64,000 nucleotides of DNA, from NCBI RefSeq assembly GCF_007995095.1, contig NZ_VOPY01000002.1, forward strand, positions 682,001 to 746,000, written 5' to 3'. The stretch comes from Flavisphingopyxis soli (GTDB lineage Bacteria > Pseudomonadota > Alphaproteobacteria > Sphingomonadales > Sphingomonadaceae). Below, piece by piece: positions 1 to 9,071 of this stretch. Every line of letters starts with the position of its first letter. The stretch's first letter is position 1. The notes under the pieces were generated by a model. That model did not search any database. It saw nothing but the letters and a program-made list of their open reading frames with translations, and was not told where the DNA came from. The translations under genes were made by a program, and so were the position numbers.

Positions 1-3
1 CGG

Positions 4-2028
4 TCATTCCGCGGCCTCCAGCATCTCGTCGCCGTGGAGGATTTCGGACGAGCAGCGCTGCATCGTCGGACTGGCGCGGCAGATCGCGTTGGTCAGGTAG
101 AAATCGGCGATCGGATAGGCGATTTCGCCCCCGAGCTTCATCTGCGCTTTCGCATCGAGTTTGGGCGCGCTGAAGTCGTATCCGGCAAGACCTTCACGGC
201 CGAGTGCGGGCACCGCAGTGATCATCGCGGCGCGCAGCCCGTCGAAACTGTCGAAGCCGACATCGACGCCGCAGGCATCGGCGAGAGCGCGCAATATGCT
301 CCAGTCCTCGCGCGCGTCGCCGGGCGCGAACACCGCCTTGTCGGAATACTGCACGCGGCCTTCGGTATTGACCCAGGTGCCGTGCTTTTCGGCATAGCTC
401 GCGCCGGGCAGGACGACATCGGCGGCATGCGCGCCGGCATCGCCGTGATGGCCGATATAGACCTTGAAGCTGCCCTCGAAGCCCGAATAATCGACCTCGT
501 CGGCGCCGAGGAAGAACGCGAGTCTGGGTTTCGCCGCAACGATGTCGGCAATGCCGCCCGTCTGCGCAAAGCCGAGCATCAGTCCGCCCATCCGGCTCGC
601 GCTGGTGTGGACAACGTTGAAGCCGTTCCAGCCCTCGGAGACGAGCTTGAGCGTCTTGATCAGGCCCATCGCCGCGCCCTGCACGCCGTCGAGCTTGAGC
701 GCACCGCCGCCGACGATGACCATCGGACGCTTGGCGTCCTTGAACGCGTCGGTCGCAGCCTTGGGCAGCTTGGCGATCAGCGATGCATCGTTGCCGAACC
801 ATTCGACCGCATAGGTCAAATCGACCTCGGGGCCGATGCCGAACACCCTGGCACCGCGCTTGATTGCCTTGCGCACGCGCGTGTTGATCAACGGCGCTTC
901 CCAGCGCAGGTTGCTGCCGATCAGCAGGATCGCGTCGGCATCCTCGACGCCCGCGATCGTGCTGTTGAAATTGACCGCGCCAAGGTTCGACACGTCGTAA
1001 GCCAAACCGGTCTGGCGGCCTTCGAGCATGTCCGAACCGAGCGCCTTGACCAGCGATTTGGCGGCGAACATCGTCTCGCAATCGACCTGGTCACCGGCGA
1101 TCGCGGCGACCGAGCCCTTGGCCGACCTGGCGACCTTGGCGATGGCGGCAAACGCCTCGTCCCAGCTCGCCGCGACGAGCTTGCCACCCTGGCGAACAAA
1201 TGGCTTGTCGAGCCGGCGACGAACGAGACCGTCGACATGGTGGCGCGTCTTGTCGTGCGCCCATTCCTCGTTGACGTCCTCGTTGATCCGCGGGAGCACG
1301 CGCAGCACCTGGCGGCCGCGGCTGTCGAGGCGGATGTTGCTGCCGACGCCGTCCATGACGTCGATCGCGAGCGTCTTCTTGAGCTCCCACGGCCGCGCTT
1401 CGAACGCGTAGGGCTTCGATGTCAGCGCGCCGACGGGGCACAGATCGACAACATTGCCCGCCAGCTCGCTCTGGATCGCGTGCTCGAGATAGGTCGTGAT
1501 CTGCATGTCTTCGCCGCGATAGAGTGCGCCGATGTCCTCGACCCCGGCGACCTCCTCGGCAAAGCGGATGCAGCGCGTGCACTGGATGCAGCGCGTCATC
1601 ACCGTCTTGACGATCGGCCCCATGTATTTCTCGGTCACCGCGCGCTTGTTGGCGTCGTAGCGGCTGTGGCCGCGGCCGTAAGCGATCGACTGGTCCTGCA
1701 AATCGCATTCGCCGCCCTGGTCGCAGATCGGGCAGTCGAGCGGATGGTTGATCAGGAGGAATTCCATCACGCCTTCGCGCGCATGCTTGACCATCGGCGT
1801 GTCGGTACGGATTTCCTGCCCCTCGGTCGCGGGCAGCGCACAGCTCGCCTGCGGCTTGGGCGGACCGGGCTTCACCTCGACCAGGCACATGCGGCAATTG
1901 CCCGCGATGCTCAGCCGTTCGTGGTAGCAGAAGCGCGGGATTTCCTTGCCGGCAAGCTCGCACGCCTGCAGCACGGTCGCGCCGTCGGGTACGGCGATCG
2001 GGATTCCGTCTACGGTGACGTTGGGCAT
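4..2028 (-). CDS. nuoG: NADH-quinone oxidoreductase subunit G
   Basis: This is the iron-sulfur electron-transfer subunit of the peripheral arm of respiratory complex I. The N-terminus has the [2Fe-2S] ferredoxin cysteines C34, C45, C48 and C63. These are followed by HPLDCPICDQGGECDLQD, TRCIQCTRCIRF and the VDLCPVGAL cluster motifs, then a molybdopterin-oxidoreductase-like C-terminal domain. At 674 residues it has the compact alphaproteobacterial/mitochondrial size rather than the roughly 900 residues of enterobacteria. The ATG at 2028 overlaps the TAA of the upstream gene by one base (TAATG), which indicates translational coupling. The stop lies 3 bases from the left edge, so the rest of the nuo operon (expected nuoH onward) lies outside the window. 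Confidence 0.97.
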   Translation of the reverse strand: MPNVTVDGIPIAVPDGATVLQACELAGKEIPRFCYHERLSIAGNCRMCLVEVKPGPPKPQASCALPATEGQEIRTDTPMVKHAREGVMEFLLINHPLDCPICDQGGECDLQDQSIAYGRGHSRYDANKRAVTEKYMGPIVKTVMTRCIQCTRCIRFAEEVAGVEDIGALYRGEDMQITTYLEHAIQSELAGNVVDLCPVGALTSKPYAFEARPWELKKTLAIDVMDGVGSNIRLDSRGRQVLRVLPRINEDVNEEWAHDKTRHHVDGLVRRRLDKPFVRQGGKLVAASWDEAFAAIAKVARSAKGSVAAIAGDQVDCETMFAAKSLVKALGSDMLEGRQTGLAYDVSNLGAVNFNSTIAGVEDADAILLIGSNLRWEAPLINTRVRKAIKRGARVFGIGPEVDLTYAVEWFGNDASLIAKLPKAATDAFKDAKRPMVIVGGGALKLDGVQGAAMGLIKTLKLVSEGWNGFNVVHTSASRMGGLMLGFAQTGGIADIVAAKPRLAFFLGADEVDYSGFEGSFKVYIGHHGDAGAHAADVVLPGASYAEKHGTWVNTEGRVQYSDKAVFAPGDAREDWSILRALADACGVDVGFDSFDGLRAAMITAVPALGREGLAGYDFSAPKLDAKAQMKLGGEIAYPIADFYLTNAICRASPTMQRCSSEILHGDEMLEAAE

Positions 2029-2735
2029 TAGTCGGCAGCCTTTGCGGTCGGGGCCATCGCCAGCCGGTAATAAGCGATCGCGGTCGAAGCGCGGATGCTG
2101 GCGTAATCAAGCTTGATCGTCTGACCTGCCGAGATGCAGGCTGGCAATGCGGGCGCAACGGCTTTCAGCGCAGCGCGCTCTTCATCGCTGGCAATTGCGG
2201 TCGCCAGCAATGCCACCGATCCGGCCAGGTCGGTCCGCACAACGCATTCGCCGAGGCGGCGCAAAGCAACGAAATTGGCAAAGTTCACGCGGCCCTCTTC
2301 CTTCTTCGCAAGTGCGTCGGCGCTCAACGCCTTGCCGGTCTTCTTGTCGATCGGATTGACGTCGTGGATTTCGGGATAGGTCAGCGGCGCGATCGCCGCC
2401 ACCGCCGACGCGTCGAGTGCGGGCAATGTCTTGCCCAGCAACGCCTCGGCCATCGCGCCGTCGATCAGCATCTGAGACGCGCGCAGCGTCCCTTGATAGG
2501 TGCTGAAATATTCTTTGCAGACCTTATAGTCGAGGTTCACGCGCGCAGCCCGTTCGGCATCGTCGTCGAGCGTTCCCGACAGCAGCGCAGCTGCCTTGGC
2601 GCGATCGCGCTCGGCGAGGCAACGCCCGAAGTTCGCGATTTGCACGCGCTGCGTGTTCTGCGCACTAGTCGCAGCAAAGGATGGGCCCGGGGTCAAGAGC
2701 AGCGCGGTCGCCGCTGTCGCCAGGAGGAATTTCAT
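2028..2735 (-). CDS. Secreted hypothetical protein, nuo-embedded paralogue 2
   Basis: I do not recognise this family. The 235-residue product starts MKFLLATAATALLL and has a clear Sec signal peptide with likely cleavage after SFAA. The frame extends 11 codons upstream, but ATG 2735 is preferred because GGAG sits 8 bases before it. The mature part contains two divergent copies of a roughly 70-residue unit. Each has a Cys near its start (GRCLAERD, GECVVRTD), a second Cys about 35 residues later (YKVCKEY, LPACISA) and ends with an Arg/Ala-rich helix (AMAEALL, ASTAIAYYRLA). The same unit occurs twice in the gene just upstream (2845-3561). It sits between nuoF and nuoG and overlaps the nuoG start by one base, so it is co-transcribed with complex I. 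A periplasmic location is inferred from the signal peptide; its function is unknown. Confidence 0.8.
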   Translation of the reverse strand: MKFLLATAATALLLTPGPSFAATSAQNTQRVQIANFGRCLAERDRAKAAALLSGTLDDDAERAARVNLDYKVCKEYFSTYQGTLRASQMLIDGAMAEALLGKTLPALDASAVAAIAPLTYPEIHDVNPIDKKTGKALSADALAKKEEGRVNFANFVALRRLGECVVRTDLAGSVALLATAIASDEERAALKAVAPALPACISAGQTIKLDYASIRASTAIAYYRLAMAPTAKAAD

Positions 2736-2844
2736 TGAGCCGACTCCATGATTGAATCGCCATACCATTGGTAACGCCGTCCAGCTCCGCGGCGAAGGTC
2801 GGCCATGGAGTGGCGGACTGATCTACCGCCGAATACGCCAGCCA

Positions 2845-3561
2845 TCATGACGGATTCCCCGAAGCGGGCGCAACGGGTGGGTCGAAGGCACGGTGATACA
2901 GCGCTTCGGCAAGTGCCTGCCGGATCGTCTTGGAATCGGAGCGAAGTTCGAAGCCTGTCTGCAAGCACTGACCGTAATCGGGCACGAGCGCGGCTACCGC
3001 CAGCTTTTCATCTTCGCTGCCATATTTGGTCTTGAAGATGGACTGGATGCCGGCCGGATCGATCGCGGCGACACAGGTCGCCATATCGTCGAGCGCGGTC
3101 GGACGGCCGGTGATGGCAAACCAGTCGCGGTTGTAGTTCTGCACCAGCGGCAACGGTTGCAAACCATCGTCCGCCTTTTTATTGCGCAACATCGCCTCGG
3201 CATAGAGACCGCGCATCGTCGGCAGGTCGAGCGCCATGGTGAACATCTCGGCATTCGCGTCGACCTCGTAAACGAAATCGCAGCGGCGCAGTTCGTGCAA
3301 AGGCCGCTTCGCCTTATCAAGACTGTCCGCGTCGCGCGCGGCAAGTACCGCCCGGACAGCCGGCTCGTACAAGTTCGCCGAGCACTCCGCGATGCGGTAC
3401 ATCAGCGTGTCATTGTCGGCCATCGAAGCGTTGGGCACAGCGATCAGGCGGTCCTTGACGCGCGATCCGATGCGCTTGTCCGATTGCGCCAAAGCAGGAA
3501 TTGCAGCGCTCGCCAGAAACGAGCCGCACGCCAGCATGACCATGATACGAAAAGTCTTCAT
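2845..3561 (-). CDS. Secreted hypothetical protein, nuo-embedded paralogue 1
   Basis: I do not recognise this family. The product is 238 residues with a signal peptide ([20 protein letters not shown], cleavage likely after ALAQ). The mature protein again has two copies of the Cys-containing unit seen in the downstream paralogue: IAECSANLY...RRCDFVY...YAEAMLRN and MATCVAAID...GQCLQTGF...LAEALYHRA. The paired cysteines in each unit could form disulfides in the periplasm (inference). Its ATG overlaps the nuoF TGA by 4 bases (ATGA), which argues strongly for co-translation with complex I subunits. A gap of 109 bp separates it from the second paralogue. It is probably the product of gene duplication and is not a known complex I subunit. 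Confidence 0.8.
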   Translation of the reverse strand: MKTFRIMVMLACGSFLASAAIPALAQSDKRIGSRVKDRLIAVPNASMADNDTLMYRIAECSANLYEPAVRAVLAARDADSLDKAKRPLHELRRCDFVYEVDANAEMFTMALDLPTMRGLYAEAMLRNKKADDGLQPLPLVQNYNRDWFAITGRPTALDDMATCVAAIDPAGIQSIFKTKYGSEDEKLAVAALVPDYGQCLQTGFELRSDSKTIRQALAEALYHRAFDPPVAPASGNPS

Positions 3562-4865
3562 TCCGCTGCCTCCATCATCGCACCGCTGTGCGCCTCAATT
3601 CGGCGCTCGATCTCGGGACGGAAATGCCGGATCAGTCCCTGGATCGGCCAGGCGGCGGCATCCCCCAGCGCGCAAATCGTATGGCCTTCGACCTGCTTTG
3701 TCACCTGGAGCAGCATGTCGATTTCGCTGATCTCGGCATCGCCGGTGCGCAGCCGTTCCATCACGCGCCACATCCAGCCGGTGCCTTCGCGGCACGGGGT
3801 GCACTGGCCGCAGCTCTCGTGCTTGTAGAAATAGCTCAGGCGGCTGATCGCGCGGACGATGTCGGTCGACTTGTCCATGACGATGACCGCGGCAGTACCG
3901 AGGCCGGACTTGAGCGCGCTCAGCCCGTCGAAGTCCATCGGCGCGTCGATGATCTCATGCGCGGGGACCAATGGCACCGACGATCCGCCCGGGATGACCG
4001 CGAGCAGGTTATCCCAGCCGCCGCGAATGCCGCCGCAATGCTTTTCGATGAGGTCGCGGAACGGGATGCCCATTTCCTCTTCGACGACGCACGGCTTTTC
4101 GACATGGCCCGAAATCTGGAACAGCTTGGTCCCCTGGTTCTTCTCGCGGCCGAAACCGGCGAACCAGGCCGGGCCGCGCCGCAGGATCGTCGGCACGACG
4201 GCGATGCTCTCGACGTTGTTTACCGTCGTCGGGCAGCCGTACAGGCCAGCACCGGCGGGGAACGGCGGCTTGAGGCGTGGCTGGCCCTTCTTGCCCTCGA
4301 GGCTTTCGAGCATTGCGGTCTCTTCGCCGCAGATATAGGCGCCCGCGCCACGGTGCATGAAGACGTCGAAATCATAGCCCGATTTCGACGCGTTCTTGCC
4401 GATCAGCCCGGCGGCATAGGCTTCGTCGATCGCCTGCTGGAGCACCTTGGCTTCGAAGATATATTCGCCGCGAATGTAGATGTAGGCGGCGCGCGCGCGC
4501 ATCGCGAAACCGGCGATCAGCGCGCCTTCGATCAGCTTGTGCGGATCGTGGCGGATGATCTCGCGGTCCTTGCAGCTCCCAGGTTCGGATTCGTCGGCGT
4601 TGATGACGAGGAAGTTGGGCCGCGGATTGCCATTGCGATCCTTGACCGGCTCCTTGGGCATGAAGCTCCATTTGAGCCCGGTCGGGAAGCCCGCGCCGCC
4701 GCGACCGCGCAGGCCCGACGCCTTGATATCCTCGATCACCGCGTCCTGGCCCCTGGCCATCAGCGCCTTCGTATCGTCCCAGTCGCCCCGCTTGCGCGCG
4801 GCATCGAGGCCGAACGGCTGGAAGCCGTAGAGGTTGGTGAAAATGCGGTCTTTATCGGCGAGCAC
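3558..4865 (-). CDS. nuoF: NADH-quinone oxidoreductase subunit F
   Basis: This is the NADH-oxidising flavoprotein subunit of complex I and carries FMN and a [4Fe-4S] cluster. The nucleotide-binding glycine-rich segment [16 protein letters not shown] lies near residue 53. The C-terminal cluster motif [15 protein letters not shown] is intact. The length of 435 residues is normal for alphaproteobacteria. The start is GTG at 4865 ([14 protein letters not shown]), one base after the TAA of the small membrane-protein gene upstream. Its TGA overlaps the ATG of the first secreted paralogue downstream. It is part of the continuous nuo operon. Confidence 0.97.
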   Translation of the reverse strand: MLADKDRIFTNLYGFQPFGLDAARKRGDWDDTKALMARGQDAVIEDIKASGLRGRGGAGFPTGLKWSFMPKEPVKDRNGNPRPNFLVINADESEPGSCKDREIIRHDPHKLIEGALIAGFAMRARAAYIYIRGEYIFEAKVLQQAIDEAYAAGLIGKNASKSGYDFDVFMHRGAGAYICGEETAMLESLEGKKGQPRLKPPFPAGAGLYGCPTTVNNVESIAVVPTILRRGPAWFAGFGREKNQGTKLFQISGHVEKPCVVEEEMGIPFRDLIEKHCGGIRGGWDNLLAVIPGGSSVPLVPAHEIIDAPMDFDGLSALKSGLGTAAVIVMDKSTDIVRAISRLSYFYKHESCGQCTPCREGTGWMWRVMERLRTGDAEISEIDMLLQVTKQVEGHTICALGDAAAWPIQGLIRHFRPEIERRIEAHSGAMMEAAE

Positions 4866-4866
4866 G

Positions 4867-5007
4867 TTAGAATCCCCCGCCGTAAACGACGCCGAAGGCG
4901 ATCAGCAGGATCGCGATCAGCGCGACGGTCTTGACCACGCCCTTGAGCAGTTTCCACGCGATGCCGATGGCAATCACCGCGACGACGATAATGGCCAGTT
5001 GGCTCAT
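4867..5007 (-). CDS. 46-residue membrane protein inside nuo operon
   Basis: This is a short gene between nuoE and nuoF. The product is 46 residues starting [20 protein letters not shown], with two closely spaced hydrophobic stretches (about residues 3-18 and 24-44) and a Lys-containing turn (KLLKGVVK), so a helical-hairpin membrane peptide is likely. The ATG at 5007 overlaps the nuoE TGA as ATGA, and the TAA lies one base before the nuoF GTG. This tight spacing is the main evidence that it is translated. The frame is open further upstream, but that part overlaps nuoE and is its shadow. It could be an assembly or accessory peptide of complex I; no function is established by the sequence. Confidence 0.7.
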   Translation of the reverse strand: MSQLAIIVVAVIAIGIAWKLLKGVVKTVALIAILLIAFGVVYGGGF

Positions 5008-5672
5008 GCCCATTCCCCGCGATAATCGTGGTTTTCTTTTTTCATGTCCTTGAGCGTCGATGGCCCGCCGACCTGCTCGCTGGTGCGGCGGCCGATCTGC
5101 GATCCGATCACCGGCTGCCTGCCCGCGGCAAGATCGTCGAGGATCGATGCCATGCTCGCCTCGGTCAGGTCTTCGTAATTGTCGTCGTTGATCTGGACCA
5201 TCGGCGCGTTGGCGCACGCGCCGAGGCATTCGACCTCGGTCAGCGTGAACAGCCCGTCGGGCGTCGTCGCGCCCTTCTTCATGCCCTTGGCATAGCAGGC
5301 GGCCAGCACGTCGTCGGACCCGCGCAGCATGCACGGCGTCGTGCCGCAGACCTGGATGTGAAATTTGCCGACCGGGGCCATGTTGTACATCGTGTAGAAG
5401 CTGACGACCTCGATCACGCGCATCTTGGGCATGTCGAGCTGCGCGGCGACGTACTCGATCACCGGGATCGGCAGCCAGCCCTGCGTATCAGTCTCTGCCC
5501 CGACCTGACGCTGGGCGAGGTCGAGCAGCGGCATCACCGCCGACGCCTGCCGCCCGGCGGGATATTTGTCGATATGCCGCTGCGCTTCCTTGGCGTTGTC
5601 AGGAGTCCACGCAAACGCGCCCCAGCGCGCACGGGTTTCGGCTTCGTCGGGAATTTGGGGTGCGTCAGCCAT
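5004..5672 (-). CDS. nuoE: NADH-quinone oxidoreductase subunit E
   Basis: This is the 24-kDa-type [2Fe-2S] subunit that works with NuoF in the NADH dehydrogenase module. The four cluster cysteines are visible in CGTTPCMLRG and ECLGACANAP. At 222 residues it has a short C-terminal extension beyond the cluster domain (ending near DYRGEWA). The ATG at 5672 overlaps the stop of the 74-residue membrane-protein gene by 8 bases, and its TGA overlaps the next small gene by 4 bases. Confidence 0.97.
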   Translation of the reverse strand: MADAPQIPDEAETRARWGAFAWTPDNAKEAQRHIDKYPAGRQASAVMPLLDLAQRQVGAETDTQGWLPIPVIEYVAAQLDMPKMRVIEVVSFYTMYNMAPVGKFHIQVCGTTPCMLRGSDDVLAACYAKGMKKGATTPDGLFTLTEVECLGACANAPMVQINDDNYEDLTEASMASILDDLAAGRQPVIGSQIGRRTSEQVGGPSTLKDMKKENHDYRGEWA

Positions 5673-5889
5673 TTTCGCGCCTCGTATCGAGTGACTTCAA
5701 CTGTCTTAAGAGTTCCCACAAAACGGAAATCACGAGGACAATTGTGCCTAGGATGAGAAATCGTACCGCTAAACCCTGATGCCCGTCAGAGGATGGATCA
5801 GGATGGCTTTGAAGGACAAACGCAGGAACCAACATCCCAACCGCGAAAGCGATCAAGACCACGGGTTTAAAGATTTTCACCGGTCGCAC
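5665..5889 (-). CDS. 74-residue membrane protein inside nuo operon
   Basis: This is a small gene between nuoD and nuoE that I do not recognise. It begins [21 protein letters not shown] first transmembrane segment lies at about residues 8-26 and a second at about 43-61, joined by a polar loop ([11 protein letters not shown]). It ends in a charged tail ([11 protein letters not shown]). It overlaps the end of nuoD by 13 bases and the start of nuoE by 8 bases, so it is almost certainly translationally coupled to both. The region is less GC-rich than nuoD and nuoE, which suggests a later insertion into the operon (inference). Confidence 0.7.
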   Translation of the reverse strand: MRPVKIFKPVVLIAFAVGMLVPAFVLQSHPDPSSDGHQGLAVRFLILGTIVLVISVLWELLRQLKSLDTRRENG

Positions 5890-7112
5890 TCCCCGAACAC
5901 GACGTCGATCGCGCCGAGAATGGCGGTCGCGTCGGCGAGCATGTGGCCGCGGGTCATGAAGTCCATCGCCTGCAGATGGCTGAAGGCGGTCGGGCGGATC
6001 TTGCAGCGGTACGGCTTGTTACTGCCATCGGCAATCAGGTACACGCCGAACTCGCCCTTGGGGCTTTCGGTCGCGACATAAACTTCGCCGGCGGGGACGT
6101 GAAAGCCCTCGGTATAGAGTTTGAAATGGTGGATCAGCGCTTCCATCGACTGCTTCATCTCGGCGCGCTTGGGCGGCACCACCTTGCGGTCGAGGCTGGC
6201 GATCGGGCCGTCGGGCATTTCGGCGAGACACTGCTTGATGATCTTCGCCGACTGGTAGACTTCCTCGACGCGGACCATGAAGCGATCGTAGCAATCGCCG
6301 CGCGTGCCGACGGGCACTTCGAATTCCATCCGGTCGTAGACGTCGTAAGGCTGCGACTTGCGCAAATCCCAGGCGATGCCCGACCCGCGCAGCATCGGAC
6401 CCGAAAAGCCCCAGCGAACCGCATCGTCCTTGCTGACCACGGCGATGTCGACGTTGCGCTGCTTGAAGATGCGGTTGTCGATGACAAGGCTCATCGCGTC
6501 GCCGAACAATTTGGGCAGGCGCGTATCGACCCAGTCGCCGATGTCGGCGAGCAGCTTGAGCGGCGCATCCTGGTGGACGCCGCCGGGGCGGAACCAGGCG
6601 CTGTGCATCCGCGCGCCCGACACGCGCTCGAAGAAGTTCATGCAGTCTTCGCGCAGCTCGAACACCCACAAATTGGGCGTCATCGCGCCGACGTCCATGA
6701 CGTGCGAACCGATGTTGAGCATGTGGTTCGAAATGCGCGTCAGCTCGGCGAACAGCACGCGCAGATATTGCGCGCGCAGCGGCACTTCCAGATCAAGCAG
6801 CTTCTCGATCGCTAGAACGTAGCTATGCTCCATGCACAGCGGCGAACAATAATCGAGCCGGTCGAAATAGGGCAACGCCTGCAGATACGTCTTGTATTCG
6901 ATCAGCTTCTCGGTGCCGCGATGGAGCAGGCCGACATGGCAATCGATCCGCTCGACGATCTCGCCGTCGAGTTCCATCACCATGCGCAGCACGCCGTGCG
7001 CCGCGGGGTGCTGTGGCCCGAAGTTGATCGTGTAGTTCTGGATCTCGGTATCGCCGATCGTCGGATCGGCGGCGTCGCGTTCGTGCGCGATTTCTTCGAG
7101 GAGGTCAGCCAT
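5877..7112 (-). CDS. nuoD: NADH-quinone oxidoreductase subunit D
   Basis: This is the 49-kDa-type subunit that forms the quinone-binding site with NuoB at the membrane interface of complex I. The 411-residue length is typical. Family signatures visible include [16 protein letters not shown] near the N-terminus, [16 protein letters not shown] and the C-terminal [10 protein letters not shown]. The ATG lies 3 bases after the nuoC stop. The C-terminal coding sequence overlaps the next small gene by 13 bases. Confidence 0.98.
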   Translation of the reverse strand: MADLLEEIAHERDAADPTIGDTEIQNYTINFGPQHPAAHGVLRMVMELDGEIVERIDCHVGLLHRGTEKLIEYKTYLQALPYFDRLDYCSPLCMEHSYVLAIEKLLDLEVPLRAQYLRVLFAELTRISNHMLNIGSHVMDVGAMTPNLWVFELREDCMNFFERVSGARMHSAWFRPGGVHQDAPLKLLADIGDWVDTRLPKLFGDAMSLVIDNRIFKQRNVDIAVVSKDDAVRWGFSGPMLRGSGIAWDLRKSQPYDVYDRMEFEVPVGTRGDCYDRFMVRVEEVYQSAKIIKQCLAEMPDGPIASLDRKVVPPKRAEMKQSMEALIHHFKLYTEGFHVPAGEVYVATESPKGEFGVYLIADGSNKPYRCKIRPTAFSHLQAMDFMTRGHMLADATAILGAIDVVFGECDR

Positions 7113-7115
7113 CGG

Positions 7116-7994
7116 TTATCCCTCCTTCTTAGGCTTGGCAGCAGGCTTGCGCTTGGCTGCCGGCTTTTTCGGCGCAGGCTTCTTCGACGCGGGTTTGGTC
7201 TTCAGCGCCTTGTCGACGTCATCGACGGGCTTGGCCGCCTTCTTGTCGGTCGCCTTGCCAGCGCCGGTTTGCGACGCGTTGTCGGTCGTCTTGGGCGTTG
7301 GGGGCGGCGCCTTGGCATCGCTTTCGCTCGCCTTTGCGTCGGCCGCCTTGTCGGACTTGATCGGCGACGGAGCACCTGGCTCCTGCGGCGCCTTTTCGTC
7401 GCCGGGCAGGACATATTCGGCGCCTTCCCAGGGCGACTGGAAATCGAAGGTGCGGAAATCCTGCGCCAGTTCGACCGGCTGATAGGCAACGCGCTTTTCG
7501 GTCTCCGAATAGCGCAATTCGACATAGCCGGTCAGCGGGAAGTCCTTGCGCTGCGGATGACCCTTGAAGCCGTAATCGGTCAGGATGCGGCGCAGGTCGG
7601 TATTGCCCGCGAACAGCACGCCGTACATGTCGAACACTTCGCGTTCCAACCAGCCGGCGTTGGGCCACAGCCCCGTCACGCTCGGCACCGGGCTGTCCTC
7701 GTCGGTCGTGACGTGAACGCGGATACGGTGGTTTTTCGTCAGGCTGAGCAGGCAATAGACGACTTCGAAACGGTCGGGCCGCGAAGGGTAGTCGACCCCC
7801 GCGATCTCCATCAGCTGCTGATAGGCATGATTGTCGCGCAGCGTCGTCAGCGTCGCGACGAGGCTGTCGCGGTCAACCGTCAGCGCGATCTCGCCAACGG
7901 CTTCCTTCGACGAGCGCACGGCGTCGCCGAGCGCGCCGACGAGCGTGTCGAGAATGCCGTCGTTCGGGGCGAATTTGGGTGCGGGGGATGCCAT
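7116..7994 (-). CDS. nuoC: NADH-quinone oxidoreductase subunit C with Lys/Ala/Pro tail
   Basis: This is the 30-kDa-type peripheral-arm subunit of complex I. The core signature [16 protein letters not shown] and the following [17 protein letters not shown] are clear. The ATG at 7994 (MASPAPKF) is chosen because the frame upstream is a shadow of nuoB and 7 bases separate the two genes. The product is 292 residues. The conserved domain ends near residue 205 and is followed by about 85 residues of low-complexity sequence rich in Lys, Ala, Pro and Asp (for example [20 protein letters not shown]). The tail resembles histone-H1-like basic tails. It faces the cytoplasm if topology is conserved; its role is unknown. 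Confidence 0.96.
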   Translation of the reverse strand: MASPAPKFAPNDGILDTLVGALGDAVRSSKEAVGEIALTVDRDSLVATLTTLRDNHAYQQLMEIAGVDYPSRPDRFEVVYCLLSLTKNHRIRVHVTTDEDSPVPSVTGLWPNAGWLEREVFDMYGVLFAGNTDLRRILTDYGFKGHPQRKDFPLTGYVELRYSETEKRVAYQPVELAQDFRTFDFQSPWEGAEYVLPGDEKAPQEPGAPSPIKSDKAADAKASESDAKAPPPTPKTTDNASQTGAGKATDKKAAKPVDDVDKALKTKPASKKPAPKKPAAKRKPAAKPKKEG

Positions 7995-8001
7995 CTGCGC
8001 G

Positions 8002-8586
8002 TTACCGGTCGAAGCTGCCGACGCGGCGGATTTTCCGCTGCAACTGCATGACGCCGTAAAGCAGCGCCTCGGCGGTCGGCGGGCAGCCGGGCACGTAGAT
8101 GTCGACCGGCACGATCCGGTCGCAGCCGCGCACGACCGAGTAGCTGTAATGGTAATAGCCGCCGCCATTGGCGCAGCTGCCCATGCTGATCACATATTTG
8201 GGATCGGACATCTGGTCATAGACCTTGCGCAGCGCGGGGGCCATCTTATTGCACAGCGTGCCCGCGACGATCATCACGTCGCTCTGGCGCGGGGATGCGC
8301 GCGGTGCGGCGCCGAAGCGCTCCATGTCGTAGCGCGGCATGTTGACGTGGATCATCTCGACCGCGCAGCAGGCCAGACCGAAGGTCATCCACCACAGCGA
8401 GCCGGTGCGCGCCCAGTTGAACAGATCCTCGGTCGAAGTGACGAGAAAGCCCTTGTCGCCGAGCTCGCCATTGAGATCGTCGAAATAGGCGCGATCGGGT
8501 GGCGTCCCTTCGGCGGGGTGCAGCTCGGGTACATGGCCTTCGGGCGTCAGCCCTCGATGGTCGGTAAGGATCGAAGAATTGCTCAT
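8002..8586 (-). CDS. nuoB: NADH-quinone oxidoreductase subunit B
   Basis: This is the subunit carrying the terminal [4Fe-4S] cluster N2, which passes electrons to quinone. Cluster ligands are visible in [26 protein letters not shown] and [14 protein letters not shown]. The ATG at 8586 overlaps the nuoA TGA (ATGA) and gives 194 residues. A start 9 codons upstream is possible, but it would overlap nuoA further. It is followed 7 bases later by nuoC. Confidence 0.98.
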   Translation of the reverse strand: MSNSSILTDHRGLTPEGHVPELHPAEGTPPDRAYFDDLNGELGDKGFLVTSTEDLFNWARTGSLWWMTFGLACCAVEMIHVNMPRYDMERFGAAPRASPRQSDVMIVAGTLCNKMAPALRKVYDQMSDPKYVISMGSCANGGGYYHYSYSVVRGCDRIVPVDIYVPGCPPTAEALLYGVMQLQRKIRRVGSFDR

Positions 8587-8957
8587 TCCCAGTCCAACGC
8601 TCCCTTTTTCCACGCATAGACGAGGCCGAGCGCGAGTTCGGCGAGAAACACCATCATCGTCGTCCAGCCGGCCCAGCCGATATCCTGCAAGCTGACTGCC
8701 CAGGGAAACAGGAACGCGGCTTCGAGATCAAAAATTATGAACAGGATCGCGACGAGATAGAAGCGCACGTCGAACTGGCTGCGCGAATCCTCGAACGCGG
8801 GAAAGCCGCATTCATATTCGCTCAGCTTGGCGGCGTCGGGATTGTGCGTGCCCGTCAGGCGCGAGACGCCCATCGGCAGGAAGACGAACAGGGCCGACAA
8901 TCCCACGGCGATACCGAGGAAGATCAGGATCGGCAGATATTGCGATAGGTCGGTCAT
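8583..8957 (-). CDS. nuoA: NADH-quinone oxidoreductase subunit A
   Basis: This is a small membrane subunit of complex I with three transmembrane helices. The conserved loop [21 protein letters not shown] is present. The start at 8957 ([10 protein letters not shown]) has GAAGAG a few bases upstream. A start 4 codons earlier at 8969 lacks a visible ribosome-binding site but cannot be excluded. This is the first gene of the operon, so its promoter should lie in the 8958-9071 gap. Confidence 0.96.
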   Translation of the reverse strand: MTDLSQYLPILIFLGIAVGLSALFVFLPMGVSRLTGTHNPDAAKLSEYECGFPAFEDSRSQFDVRFYLVAILFIIFDLEAAFLFPWAVSLQDIGWAGWTTMMVFLAELALGLVYAWKKGALDWE

Positions 8958-9071
8958 TCGGCTCTTCATACGACTAGGGAATCGTTGCCGCGCTCCTAAA
9001 GCGCACCGCGCCGTAGGGCAAGGCCAGCATGGGCGAAAGCGCGTCTTTTCTGCCGGGTGTACGCTGCCGGA

